From an uncultured Bacteroidales bacterium (GTDB lineage Bacteria > Bacteroidota > Bacteroidia > Bacteroidales > P3), in contig ONOZ01000040.1 of NCBI GenBank assembly GCA_900319595.1, positions 1-10,681 on the forward strand: 10,681 nucleotides of DNA, read 5' to 3'. The stretch's first letter is position 1; every line of letters starts with the position of its first letter. Position numbers and translations under genes: made by a program. This document shows, in pieces, positions 1-6,116 of the stretch. The notes under the pieces are model-generated. The model ran no database searches and was not told where the DNA came from. It saw only the letters and a program-made list of their open reading frames with translations.

Positions 1-50
1 GAATAATAGATACAATTAAAAGATTCTGACTTTAAAGTTGTTTGTTCTAT

Positions 51-86
51 AAGATTTGTATAATGTTCAAGTGCAAATCTTTTTTT
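51..86 (+). terminator. Rightward intrinsic terminator for an upstream gene off the left edge
   Basis: AAGATTTG (51-58) is perfectly complementary to CAAATCTT (74-81), with a 15-base loop, and the right arm runs into a T tract ending at 86. The T tract follows the hairpin only when read on the plus strand, so it should end a rightward transcript that converges on ruvC. All three plus-strand frames have stops before base 30, for example TGA at 27-29, so the gene it serves has at most a few codons in the window and cannot be identified. The stem is AT-rich and therefore modest in strength. Confidence 0.6.
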
Positions 87-97
87 GAGATATTTGA

Positions 98-694
98 CTA
101 TTTTATTATTCTATTTTTATGTTCATTTACGTATGCTGCCCAAGACAAAGTCTTTGTTTTAGGCTTTTTTGCTACAATTTGAGAATTTACTCCCGTATCC
201 AATTTTTGTGATTGCATGCAATAACAAACAGCGACAGCCAAAGCATCTGAAGCATCTAAATATTTAGGATTTTCTCCTATGAGTTTCATCATTTGCAACA
301 TCTTCATAACTTGTTCTTTTGAGGCATTGCCGTTGCCTGTTATTGATTGTTTAACTTTTTTTGGGGGAAACTCTACAAACGGTATGGATTTAGACAAGCC
401 AGCAGCAATGCAAATTCCTTGAACTCTACCTAATTTTAACATACTCTGTACGTTCTTCCCAAAGAAAGGAGCTTCCAAAGCAAGAATATCAGGTTTGTAT
501 TCGTCTATTTTCATTATTATAAAATCGAATATTTGTTTCATTCGCGTTGCCATCTCTATCTTTGTACTCAATTTCAGAACATCCATCTCTAAAACGTCCA
601 TCTGCTTTCCTACTTTACGGACAAACGAATATCCCATCACATTTGTACCCGGGTCTATGCCTAAAATGATTTCCTCTTTGTGTAAGTTCTCCAT
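98..694 (-). CDS. ruvC: Crossover junction endodeoxyribonuclease RuvC
   Basis: RuvC is the Holliday-junction resolvase that acts with the RuvAB branch-migration motor in recombination and repair. The 198-residue product has the RNase H-like fold signature. The opening strand IDPGTNVMGY carries Asp14, the second acidic site is Glu74 in LALEAPFFGKN, and the C-terminal pair is Asp147 and Asp150 in LDASDALAVA. These match the four metal-binding acids of the E. coli enzyme (D7, E66, D138, D141). The protein is slightly longer than the E. coli enzyme because of a lysine-rich tail from about residue 165. The ATG at 694 is chosen because it gives a normal N-terminus and lies just inside a -7 promoter element (709-717), implying a leader of only several bases. 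It is transcribed alone in this window, divergent from the DksA-like gene. No ruvA or ruvB is present nearby. Confidence 0.96.
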   Translation of the reverse strand: MENLHKEEIILGIDPGTNVMGYSFVRKVGKQMDVLEMDVLKLSTKIEMATRMKQIFDFIIMKIDEYKPDILALEAPFFGKNVQSMLKLGRVQGICIAAGLSKSIPFVEFPPKKVKQSITGNGNASKEQVMKMLQMMKLIGENPKYLDASDALAVAVCYCMQSQKLDTGVNSQIVAKKPKTKTLSWAAYVNEHKNRIIK

Positions 695-708
695 TGCCTA
701 TATTTTTT

Positions 709-717
709 GCAAAGATA
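709..717 (-). promoter_or_regulatory. Bacteroidota -7 promoter element for ruvC
   Basis: On the minus strand the sequence reads TATCTTTGC, a match to the Bacteroidota housekeeping -7 consensus TAnnTTTG. No TTG lies 19-21 bases upstream (the nearest is 27 bases away), so the -33 element is weak or absent. If used, transcription would begin within about 10 bases of the ruvC ATG, giving a very short leader. Confidence 0.6.
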
Positions 718-862
718 CTCATTTTTTCTAAAATATGATTTGTGCAATACATAAAAATACTTATCCTATTTTTCTTTATATTATTATAATATAATTATGA
801 TTTTGTAACAATAAAAAAAATAAAAATTTATATCCAAATACAGTTTTTTATTATAATTATTG

Positions 863-871
863 TATATTTGC
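863..871 (+). promoter_or_regulatory. Bacteroidota -7 promoter element for the dksA-like/lspA/CNNM operon
   Basis: TATATTTGC fits the -7 consensus TAnnTTTG and lies about 73 bases before the DksA-like start codon. Upstream is a T run (844-849) rather than a clear -33 TTG. The 249-base gap between the divergent ruvC and DksA-like genes otherwise holds only very AT-rich sequence and no supportable gene. Confidence 0.6.
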
Positions 872-943
872 AGTTTGAAAATATAGATATCGAATGGAGA
901 GTTATAATATAACGTACATGAATTATAAAAAACGACAATTAAA

Positions 944-1327
944 ATGGAAGAAAAGATAAGATACACAGACGAAGAGTTGCAGGAATTTAAGGAGATAATT
1001 CTTGACAAAATTGCCAAAGCAAAAGAGAATGTGGAAATGTTGGAAAGTGCCGCTTATAATAGAGATTCCAACGATACTACGGATACTGCGGCAGTCTTTC
1101 GCTCTCTTGATGATGACTTTACTTCTGAGGCTGAAACGAAAGAGGAAAATGTACGTCAGGCTTTAAGACAAAGAAAATTTATTAAGGATTTAGAGGCTGC
1201 GTTAGTGAGAATTGAAAACAAGACTTACGGTATTTGTAGAGTTACAGGCAAGTTAATTCCAAAAGAAAGATTACGTTTGGTTCCTCATGCTACACTTAGC
1301 GTTGAGGCAAAGATGCAAAGGAGATAG
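944..1327 (+). CDS. TraR/DksA-family transcriptional regulator with a degenerate zinc finger
   Basis: The 127-residue protein resembles the DksA/TraR group, which binds the secondary channel of RNA polymerase and tunes transcription, often with ppGpp. It has a charged, helical N-terminal region (about residues 8-37 and 62-92) suited to a coiled coil, with an acidic stretch DSNDTTDTAA near the tip. The C-terminal YGICRVTGKLIPKERL block sits where the zinc finger normally lies. Only one of the four expected cysteines is present (Cys98); the others are Thr101, Ser119 and Ala122. The VPHATL motif that follows is typical of the Bacteroidota branch as I remember it. It is first in an operon, with lspA starting 7 bases after its stop. 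Whether it acts as a true DksA is inferred from family membership only. Confidence 0.85.
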   Translation: MEEKIRYTDEELQEFKEIILDKIAKAKENVEMLESAAYNRDSNDTTDTAAVFRSLDDDFTSEAETKEENVRQALRQRKFIKDLEAALVRIENKTYGICRVTGKLIPKERLRLVPHATLSVEAKMQRR

Positions 1328-1334
1328 GAAACAA

Positions 1335-2003
1335 ATGAAGAAATCGATTATTCTTATTTTTCTGGTGCTACTTATTGACCAGATAATTAAGATTTATGTA
1401 AAAACTCATTTCTATTTAGGAGAGGAGATCGATGTTTGTGGATTGTCATGGTTCAAAATACATTTTATTGAAAATAAAGGTATGGCCTTTGGAATGAATT
1501 TTGGAGATAATATTGGTAAATTTCTTTTGACTTTAGTGAGAATAGTTGCATCGGTATTGATTTTTATATATCTGACACACTTAATTAAGAAAAAAGAAAA
1601 ACCTTTGATAATCTATGCTTTCTCTTTAATTTTTGCTGGAGCGGTAGGTAATATTATAGATTCGTTATTATACGGCATTCTGTTTTCCAAAAGTACTTTT
1701 TTTCAAGTTGCTACATTTATGCCTGCCGATGGAGGATATGCTCCTATGTTATTTGGGAAGGTCGTAGATATGTTTTATTTTCCTTTAATAGACATGGATT
1801 TACCTGCATGGATACCAATGTTTGGAGGAAGACATTTTAGTTTCTTTGATGCAATATTCAATTTTTCTGATGCAGCAATAACAGTAGGGGTTGTACTACT
1901 AATAATAGGTATATTTATTAAAGAAAAAGAGGAAAAGAAAAATCAAAAAGATATATCTATACAAGCAAAGGATGCTGTAAATGCTCAAAACGCTATTGAT
2001 TAA
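1335..2003 (+). CDS. lspA: Lipoprotein signal peptidase (signal peptidase II)
   Basis: LspA is the inner-membrane aspartyl protease that removes the signal peptide of prolipoproteins after lipid modification. The 222-residue protein has an N-terminal membrane helix with the LIDQIIK motif (Asp15), then FIENKGMAFG (about 44-53), AGAVGNIID (101-109) and the two catalytic aspartates, Asp145 in KVVDMFYF and Asp179 in FNFSDAAITVG. It is longer than the usual 160-170 residues because of an insertion of about 50 residues around the first catalytic aspartate (roughly 113-170) and a charged cytoplasmic tail after 196. The ATG at 1335 is preferred: an earlier in-frame codon (1287) would add residues encoded inside the DksA-like gene and spoil the membrane start. 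The downstream CNNM gene begins 3 bases after its stop, so the genes are cotranscribed. Confidence 0.95.
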   Translation: MKKSIILIFLVLLIDQIIKIYVKTHFYLGEEIDVCGLSWFKIHFIENKGMAFGMNFGDNIGKFLLTLVRIVASVLIFIYLTHLIKKKEKPLIIYAFSLIFAGAVGNIIDSLLYGILFSKSTFFQVATFMPADGGYAPMLFGKVVDMFYFPLIDMDLPAWIPMFGGRHFSFFDAIFNFSDAAITVGVVLLIIGIFIKEKEEKKNQKDISIQAKDAVNAQNAID

Positions 2004-2006
2004 TCT

Positions 2007-3311
2007 ATGGAAATTCTAATAATTGTATTTTTTATTTTATTGAATGGTTTTTTCTCTATGGCGGAAATAGCAGTTGTTTCGTCAAGGAAGACAAAACTTG
2101 AACTGGAATCAAAAAAAGGTAGTAAAACAGCACAAAGGATTTTATCGGTTATTACAAATCCGGATAAATTTCTATCTACTATTCAGATATGTATTACAAC
2201 CATAGGGTTGATTATAGGTCTATATACAGGAGAATCATATGTTAGTCGTTTGACAGATGTGTTTGTTGGATTAAATATAGATGCTTCGTTATCGGTTATG
2301 ATATCTCGTATAGCTATTGTCGTAATTGAAACTTTCTTTATGTTAGTTTTTGGAGAATTGTTGCCAAAAAGAATAGGAATGAGTAATCCAGAAAAAGTTG
2401 CATCATTGATAATTCAACCAATGCGACTATTGGCAAGATTGTTTTCTCCCTTTGTTTTTTTGTTGTCGCAAACCACGGGAGGTATATCTAAATTATTGGG
2501 AATCAAAGTTAGAAATACTCAAAAAGCAACTGAAGATGAGATAAAGTCTATTATTGATGACAGTGCCGATGCTGGAGAAATAGACCACGCCGAACAAGAT
2601 ATTGTAACTAGGGTATTTGATTTGGACGATAGAAGAGTCGAATCTTTGATGACTCCACGCACAGATTTGCAATGGGTTGAACAAGATGAATTATTGAAAG
2701 ATTTGATAAGAAGAGTTGATAAAGATAGTATCCACCATATATATCCTGTTTGCGAAAAAAGTTTAGACAACATAGTAGGTGTTATGTTTATTAAGGACAT
2801 GTTCCCTCTGAGTGAGAAAACTTTTGAATGCAAGGTAAAAGATATTATGCGTGAGCCAAATTTTATACATGAAAGTGTATCAATCTACGATTTGCTTGAA
2901 AAATTTAAGAAAACCAAAATACACTATGCTTTTATTATTGATGAATTTGGTATGGTGCAAGGAATGGTTACTATGAATGATATATTGGAGGCAATAGTTG
3001 GCAATTCTTCAGAATTAGAAACAGACCCAAATGAACAGGAGTTTTTAGCAAGAGAAGATGGTTCTTATTTAATTGATGGACAATATCCTTTTTATGATTT
3101 TCTGAGCCATTTTGATTTGGAAGATGATTATCAAAAATATAATTACAATACCATAAGTGGGTTGATACTTGCTATAACAGGGCAGATTCCTAAAACGGGA
3201 GATAAGATTGATTGGCAAGAATTTACATTTGAAATAATGGATATGGATTCTGTGCGTATAGATAAGGTTTTAGTTACTGAAAATAAGAATGAAAGCGATG
3301 GTAAAGAATAA
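2007..3311 (+). CDS. CNNM/CorC-type membrane protein with CBS domains (hemolysin-like family)
   Basis: This 434-residue inner-membrane protein has the three-part build of the CNNM (DUF21)-CBS-CorC family, linked to magnesium or cobalt efflux and often annotated as a hemolysin. The DUF21 membrane domain covers about residues 1-165 and includes the conserved GELLPKRIG (116-124). A linker with TEDEIKSIIDDSADAGEID (175-193) leads to a CBS pair starting at MTPR (215-218), with the second CBS at about 277-335 including IDEFGMVQGMVTMNDILEAI. A CorC/HlyC C-terminal domain follows at about 345-427. In Bacteroidota the gliding-related protein GldE has the same architecture, but nothing here shows a gliding role. 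It is the last gene of the operon, directly behind lspA. The transported ion is not visible from the sequence. Confidence 0.9.
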   Translation: MEILIIVFFILLNGFFSMAEIAVVSSRKTKLELESKKGSKTAQRILSVITNPDKFLSTIQICITTIGLIIGLYTGESYVSRLTDVFVGLNIDASLSVMISRIAIVVIETFFMLVFGELLPKRIGMSNPEKVASLIIQPMRLLARLFSPFVFLLSQTTGGISKLLGIKVRNTQKATEDEIKSIIDDSADAGEIDHAEQDIVTRVFDLDDRRVESLMTPRTDLQWVEQDELLKDLIRRVDKDSIHHIYPVCEKSLDNIVGVMFIKDMFPLSEKTFECKVKDIMREPNFIHESVSIYDLLEKFKKTKIHYAFIIDEFGMVQGMVTMNDILEAIVGNSSELETDPNEQEFLAREDGSYLIDGQYPFYDFLSHFDLEDDYQKYNYNTISGLILAITGQIPKTGDKIDWQEFTFEIMDMDSVRIDKVLVTENKNESDGKE

Positions 3312-3349
3312 AAAAATAATAAAAAATACGAAATATTTATTGTTTTTTT
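3311..3349 (+). terminator. All-AU hairpin with T tract after the CNNM gene
   Basis: A 13-base left arm (3311-3323) pairs with a right arm at 3336-3348 using only A-T pairs and one G-T wobble, with a 12-base loop, and the right arm ends in a run of seven T. The stem begins at the last base of the stop codon. It has no G-C pair, so termination is probably partial. The T tract overlaps the -33 element of the next promoter. Confidence 0.45.
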
Positions 3350-3370
3350 AAAATAAGATTGTAAATTTGC
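3340..3370 (+). promoter_or_regulatory. Bacteroidota -33/-7 promoter of the exb operon
   Basis: TTG at 3340-3342 is followed after exactly 19 bases by TAAATTTGC (3362-3370), matching the Bacteroidota housekeeping consensus TTG / TAnnTTTG. Transcription should start near 3377. That places an upstream TTG codon at 3367 outside the transcript and supports the ATG at 3427 as the exbB start, with a leader of about 50 bases. Confidence 0.8.
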
Positions 3371-3426
3371 AATTGGATTTTGAAATAAAAATTAAAAGAA
3401 AAATAATTAAAAACAGTTTAGAAACT

Positions 3427-4245
3427 ATGAAAAAAGTATGTGCTTATTTGTCAATAATGATTATGTTATTGGCATTCGTATCAAACGGAGCTTTTGCTCA
3501 GAAAGTTAAAGCAACAACAGAATCTGCTACAGAAACTGTAGCAACAGAGACTGCATCTGAACAATCTGCTACTACAGAGGTAGTACCTACTGATGTTGCC
3601 CCAGCAGCAGACAAACAATCTTTCCACCAAGTATTGAAAACTAAATACATTGAAGGTGGAGTTGGCTGGATGACACCAATCCTTATTTGTTTGATTTTGG
3701 GTTTAGGTTTGGTTATAGAAAGGATAATCTATTTAAACCTTGCAACTACGAACACAGACAAATTGTTACAAAAGATTGAAGACAATGTTAAGGCTGGAAA
3801 TTTTGATGCAGCAAAAGATGTTTGCAAAAATACAAGAGGTCCTGTTGCATCTATATTCTTCCAAGGATTGGATAGAGTCAATAATGGATTAGAGGACGTT
3901 GAAAAATCTATCACTTCTTATGGTGGTGTTCAGATGGCAAGATTGGAAAGTAATATGGTTTGGATTTCTTTGTTCATTGCTATTGCTCCATCTTTAGGAT
4001 TTTTGGGTACAGTTGTTGGAATGGTGCAAGCATTTGACGATATTGAAAAAGCGGGTGATATTTCTCCAACCGTTGTTGCGGGCGGTATGAAAGTGGCGTT
4101 GATTACTACTATCACAGGTCTTATCGTTGCGTTAATTCTTCAAGTTTGCTACAACTATTTGTTGTCAAAAATTGAAAGTTTGGTTTCTTCTATGGAAGAT
4201 GCTTCTATATCATTTATGGACATCTTGGTAAAGAACAGAAAGTAA
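3427..4245 (+). CDS. exbB: ExbB/TolQ/MotA-family proton channel subunit
   Basis: ExbB forms the pentameric inner-membrane channel that with ExbD turns proton flow into work for TonB-dependent outer-membrane transport. From the ATG at 3427 the product has 272 residues. A signal-peptide-like start (positively charged KK, hydrophobic 8-20, AFAQ cleavage site at about 24) is followed by a Thr/Glu/Ala-rich linker (26-62). The channel domain has membrane helices at about 82-104, 178-202 and 222-246. The conserved APSLGFLGTVVGMVQAF (187-203) and ALITTITGLIVA (224-235) carry the threonines that line the proton path in this family. The cytoplasmic domain lies between the first two channel helices. An in-frame TTG at 3367 would lie inside the promoter and is rejected. 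ExbB is preferred over TolQ because two exbD genes follow and no Tol-Pal genes are visible. Confidence 0.93.
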   Translation: MKKVCAYLSIMIMLLAFVSNGAFAQKVKATTESATETVATETASEQSATTEVVPTDVAPAADKQSFHQVLKTKYIEGGVGWMTPILICLILGLGLVIERIIYLNLATTNTDKLLQKIEDNVKAGNFDAAKDVCKNTRGPVASIFFQGLDRVNNGLEDVEKSITSYGGVQMARLESNMVWISLFIAIAPSLGFLGTVVGMVQAFDDIEKAGDISPTVVAGGMKVALITTITGLIVALILQVCYNYLLSKIESLVSSMEDASISFMDILVKNRK

Positions 4246-4306
4246 ATTGATAATAGAACCGTGTCTGTAATTTTCAAATATAATAGCACGGAAATACAAA
4301 TCAATT
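4245..4306 (+). promoter_or_regulatory. Nested hairpin in the gap between exbB and the membrane protein
   Basis: An outer pair AATTGAT (4245-4251) / ATCAATT (4300-4306) encloses an inner pair CCGTG (4259-4263) / CACGG (4287-4291), so the two stems can form one interrupted hairpin. There is no T tract, so it is not a typical terminator. It could stabilise the exbB 3' end or reduce expression of downstream genes. This 95-base gap is the only long gap inside an otherwise tight operon. Confidence 0.4.
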
Positions 4307-4326
4307 GTTTACTTAATTTAAAAACC

Positions 4327-4333
4327 AAGGAGG
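4327..4333 (+). promoter_or_regulatory. Canonical Shine-Dalgarno sequence AAGGAGG
   Basis: AAGGAGG lies 7 bases before the ATG at 4341, at ideal spacing for pairing with the 3' end of 16S rRNA. It fixes the start of the following gene. Such a strong site is unusual in Bacteroidota, where most genes lack one; the other starts in this window have no comparable site. Confidence 0.75.
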
Positions 4334-4340
4334 AAGTATA

Positions 4341-4790
4341 ATGAAAAAAGAAAAAAGACCAATATTGATAGGAGCATTAGTAATAGCAGTGTTAGCATGT
4401 ATTGCTGCATTGTGTTACGCTATCACTTTTGATAAAAATATGCCGATTGAAGAACAATCAATGGCCTCTGCGTTTTGGAGTATTGCCTATTGGACAGCAT
4501 TCGTTTTGATTGTATGTTCTGCTCTAACAGGAGTAGTATTTTTGCTTAAAGATGCTATTGGAGTAAAGGCAAGATTTCTTGTAATCTTAGCGGCCACCAT
4601 CGTAGTATTTTTTGTATCGTTTTTTGTAGCATCAGGAACAGATTTACCTGCAACATTATTTGAGAAAACAGGAACGGCATTAAGTGCGTCTAAGTGGATT
4701 AGTGCTGGTCTATACACTGTTTATCTATTATTTGCTGGAGTAATTGTTTCCTTGTTGTATGCAGAAGTGTCAAAACTTATAAAAAAATAG
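4341..4790 (+). CDS. Uncharacterised four-helix membrane protein within the exb operon
   Basis: I do not recognise a named family for this 149-residue protein. It has a short positively charged start (MKKEKR) and four predicted membrane helices at about 8-29, 44-69, 78-98 and 119-143. The loop at 30-43 is acidic (ITFDKNMPIEEQS) and probably outside, while the ends are lysine-rich and probably inside. I see no catalytic motif, metal-binding site or cysteine cluster. Its position between exbB and two exbD genes, with exbD1 starting 6 bases after its stop, suggests an accessory or assembly factor of the ExbB-ExbD motor, or a regulator of its stoichiometry. From memory, small membrane proteins occur at this place in other Bacteroidota exb clusters, but I cannot check conservation. 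The role is inference from context. Confidence 0.85.
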   Translation: MKKEKRPILIGALVIAVLACIAALCYAITFDKNMPIEEQSMASAFWSIAYWTAFVLIVCSALTGVVFLLKDAIGVKARFLVILAATIVVFFVSFFVASGTDLPATLFEKTGTALSASKWISAGLYTVYLLFAGVIVSLLYAEVSKLIKK

Positions 4791-4796
4791 AAGATT

Positions 4797-5387
4797 ATGG
4801 CAGGGAAAAAGTTACCGGCACTAAACTCATCGTCAATGTCAGATATTTCGTTTCTGTTGCTGACCTTCTTTTTGATGGTATCATCTATCAATACAGACCA
4901 AGGTATTCAGAGACGTTTGCCGCCACCTGCAGACCCTAATCAAAAACCACCTGAGATACACAAGAGAAATACGTTTACTGTTTTGGTAAATATGAATGAC
5001 AACTTGTTAATCAATGGTGAAATAGGTGATATTAATGCGTTAAAAGATAGAGCAAAGGAGTTCTTGGGCAATCCAACTAATTCACCAGAATTGCCAGAGA
5101 AAACGACAGTGGATATTCCTTTGCTAGGTAAAACACAGGTATCTAAGGGAGTTATTTCGTTGCAAAACGATAGGGGAACCTCTTATGATATGTATATCAA
5201 GGTGCAGAATGAATTGACGGCAGCTGTTAACGAATTAAGAGATGAGTTGTCTAGAGAAAAATTTTCAAGAAAATATGTTGATTGTAATGATGCTCAAAGG
5301 GAAGCAATAGATAAAGCAATTCCGGTTGCTATATCTGAGGCAGAACCTAAGAATATCGGCGGTCAGAAAACAGGAGGGACAAAGTAA
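4797..5387 (+). CDS. exbD: ExbD/TolR-family biopolymer transport protein, first copy
   Basis: ExbD is a single-pass inner-membrane protein whose membrane aspartate carries protons through the ExbB channel. The 196-residue product has a short basic N-terminus, then PALNSSSMSDISFLLLTFFLMVSS, in which Asp16 is the proton-relay residue (equivalent to Asp25 of E. coli ExbD) and residues 17-32 form the membrane helix. The rest is periplasmic: a proline-rich segment (41-53), a region with the family pattern LVNMNDNLLINGE (62-74), and a charged C-terminal tail ending in GGQKTGGTK. At 196 residues it is longer than the roughly 140 residues common for ExbD. Part of the extra length is an insertion at about 85-115. 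It ends in an overlap (TAATG) with the second exbD, so the two are probably translationally coupled. Confidence 0.92.
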   Translation: MAGKKLPALNSSSMSDISFLLLTFFLMVSSINTDQGIQRRLPPPADPNQKPPEIHKRNTFTVLVNMNDNLLINGEIGDINALKDRAKEFLGNPTNSPELPEKTTVDIPLLGKTQVSKGVISLQNDRGTSYDMYIKVQNELTAAVNELRDELSREKFSRKYVDCNDAQREAIDKAIPVAISEAEPKNIGGQKTGGTK

Positions 5388-5857
5388 TGGCTAGGTTTAA
5401 GAAAAAAGGTTCTAATGAATTACCGGCAATGAACTCTGGTTCTATGTCCGATATAGTGTTTATACTGCTATTCTTCTTTATGGTAATTTCTAATATGCGA
5501 GAGGCAACGGTACTTGTTCGTTTGACGGTTCCTCAGGCATCGGAAATTCAGAAATTAGAGAAAAAGTCGTTGGCATCCAATATATATATAGGTACGCCTA
5601 TGGAGTCAAATAAATATGGACTAGGAACACGAATACAATTAAATGACCAATTCAGCGAAGTTTCAGATATTGCTGCCTTCGTTGAAAGTGAGAGAGCTGC
5701 TCGTAACGAGGCGGATAGAGCATATATCACAACAACTTTGAAATGCGATAAAGATGTGAGAATGGGGGATGTAACAGACGTTAAGCAGGAATTGAGAAAA
5801 TCAGGTGCTTTGCGTATTATGTACTCAGCATCTCGCAGGGCAAAAGATACATATTAG
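5387..5857 (+). CDS. exbD: ExbD/TolR-family biopolymer transport protein, second copy
   Basis: This 156-residue protein is the second ExbD paralogue of the operon. It has a basic N-terminus (MARFKKKG), then PAMNSGSMSDIVFILLFFFMVIS, with Asp22 as the proton-carrying residue and a membrane helix at about 23-38. A periplasmic domain covers residues 40-156, including YITTTLKCDKDVRMGDVTDVKQEL (118-141), which matches the usual end of the ExbD periplasmic fold. Apart from the N-terminal motif it differs clearly from the first copy, so the pair looks like old paralogues that may form a heterodimer in the ExbB pore, not a recent duplication. Its ATG shares a base with the stop codon of the first exbD. 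It ends the operon; a strong terminator follows 16 bases later. Confidence 0.92.
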   Translation: MARFKKKGSNELPAMNSGSMSDIVFILLFFFMVISNMREATVLVRLTVPQASEIQKLEKKSLASNIYIGTPMESNKYGLGTRIQLNDQFSEVSDIAAFVESERAARNEADRAYITTTLKCDKDVRMGDVTDVKQELRKSGALRIMYSASRRAKDTY

Positions 5858-5873
5858 TATTGATTGAAATTTT

Positions 5874-5922
5874 AAGCGACTATCCTTTTTGAATCTACAT
5901 TTCGGATAGTCGTTTTATTTTT
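5874..5922 (+). terminator. Strong intrinsic terminator of the exb operon
   Basis: CGACTATCC (5877-5885) pairs perfectly with GGATAGTCG (5904-5912). The stem can extend through a G-T wobble and two A-T pairs (5874-5876 with 5913-5915), and it is followed by TTTTATTTTT. This is the clearest intrinsic terminator in the window. It separates the exb operon from rpsO. Confidence 0.88.
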
Positions 5923-6040
5923 GAATGTATGAGTGGCAATTCGTACGAGGAAGTAACTATATTTGAGGATTGGATGTATAGTTAAATTTGGAAAAATGTT
6001 AAAGGATGAGCAAAAATTTGATAATAATTGCAATTTTTCT

Positions 6041-6071
6041 TTGTCAGAATGAAAAATAGTTTTAACTTTGC
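6041..6071 (+). promoter_or_regulatory. Bacteroidota -33/-7 promoter of rpsO
   Basis: TTG at 6041-6043 is followed after exactly 19 bases by TAACTTTGC (6063-6071), matching TTG / TAnnTTTG with the same spacing as the exb promoter. The start site should lie near 6078, about 40 bases before the rpsO ATG. An AT-rich inverted repeat, AAAAATT (6012-6018) / AATTTTT (6032-6038), lies just upstream of the -33 element. The rest of the 259-base gap between exbD2 and rpsO (5923-6011) shows nothing I can support. Confidence 0.8.
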
Positions 6072-6116
6072 AACTTCAAATAAAAGAAAAGTATTTATTA
6101 TAAATTAAAGAAAAAG

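Noticed and set aside
784..1017. A 77-residue minus-strand reading frame overlapping the DksA-like start
   Set aside because: Its composition follows from AT-rich intergenic sequence and the complement of a real gene; no domain or promoter supports it.
1287..1334. A longer lspA start inside the DksA-like gene
   Set aside because: It adds a charged, non-membrane segment before the conserved first helix; the ATG at 1335 gives the normal LspA N-terminus.
3367..3426. A 20-codon upstream extension of exbB starting from TTG
   Set aside because: It begins inside the -7 promoter element (3362-3370), so it would not be transcribed, and the ATG at 3427 starts a clean signal peptide.
5929..5985. An 18-codon frame (MSGNSYEEVTIFEDWMYS) and a TATATTTG at 5958-5965 between exbD2 and rpsO
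   Set aside because: No -33 element at the right distance, and the -7-like match falls inside the frame. Nothing beyond chance supports either; rpsO has a much better promoter downstream.
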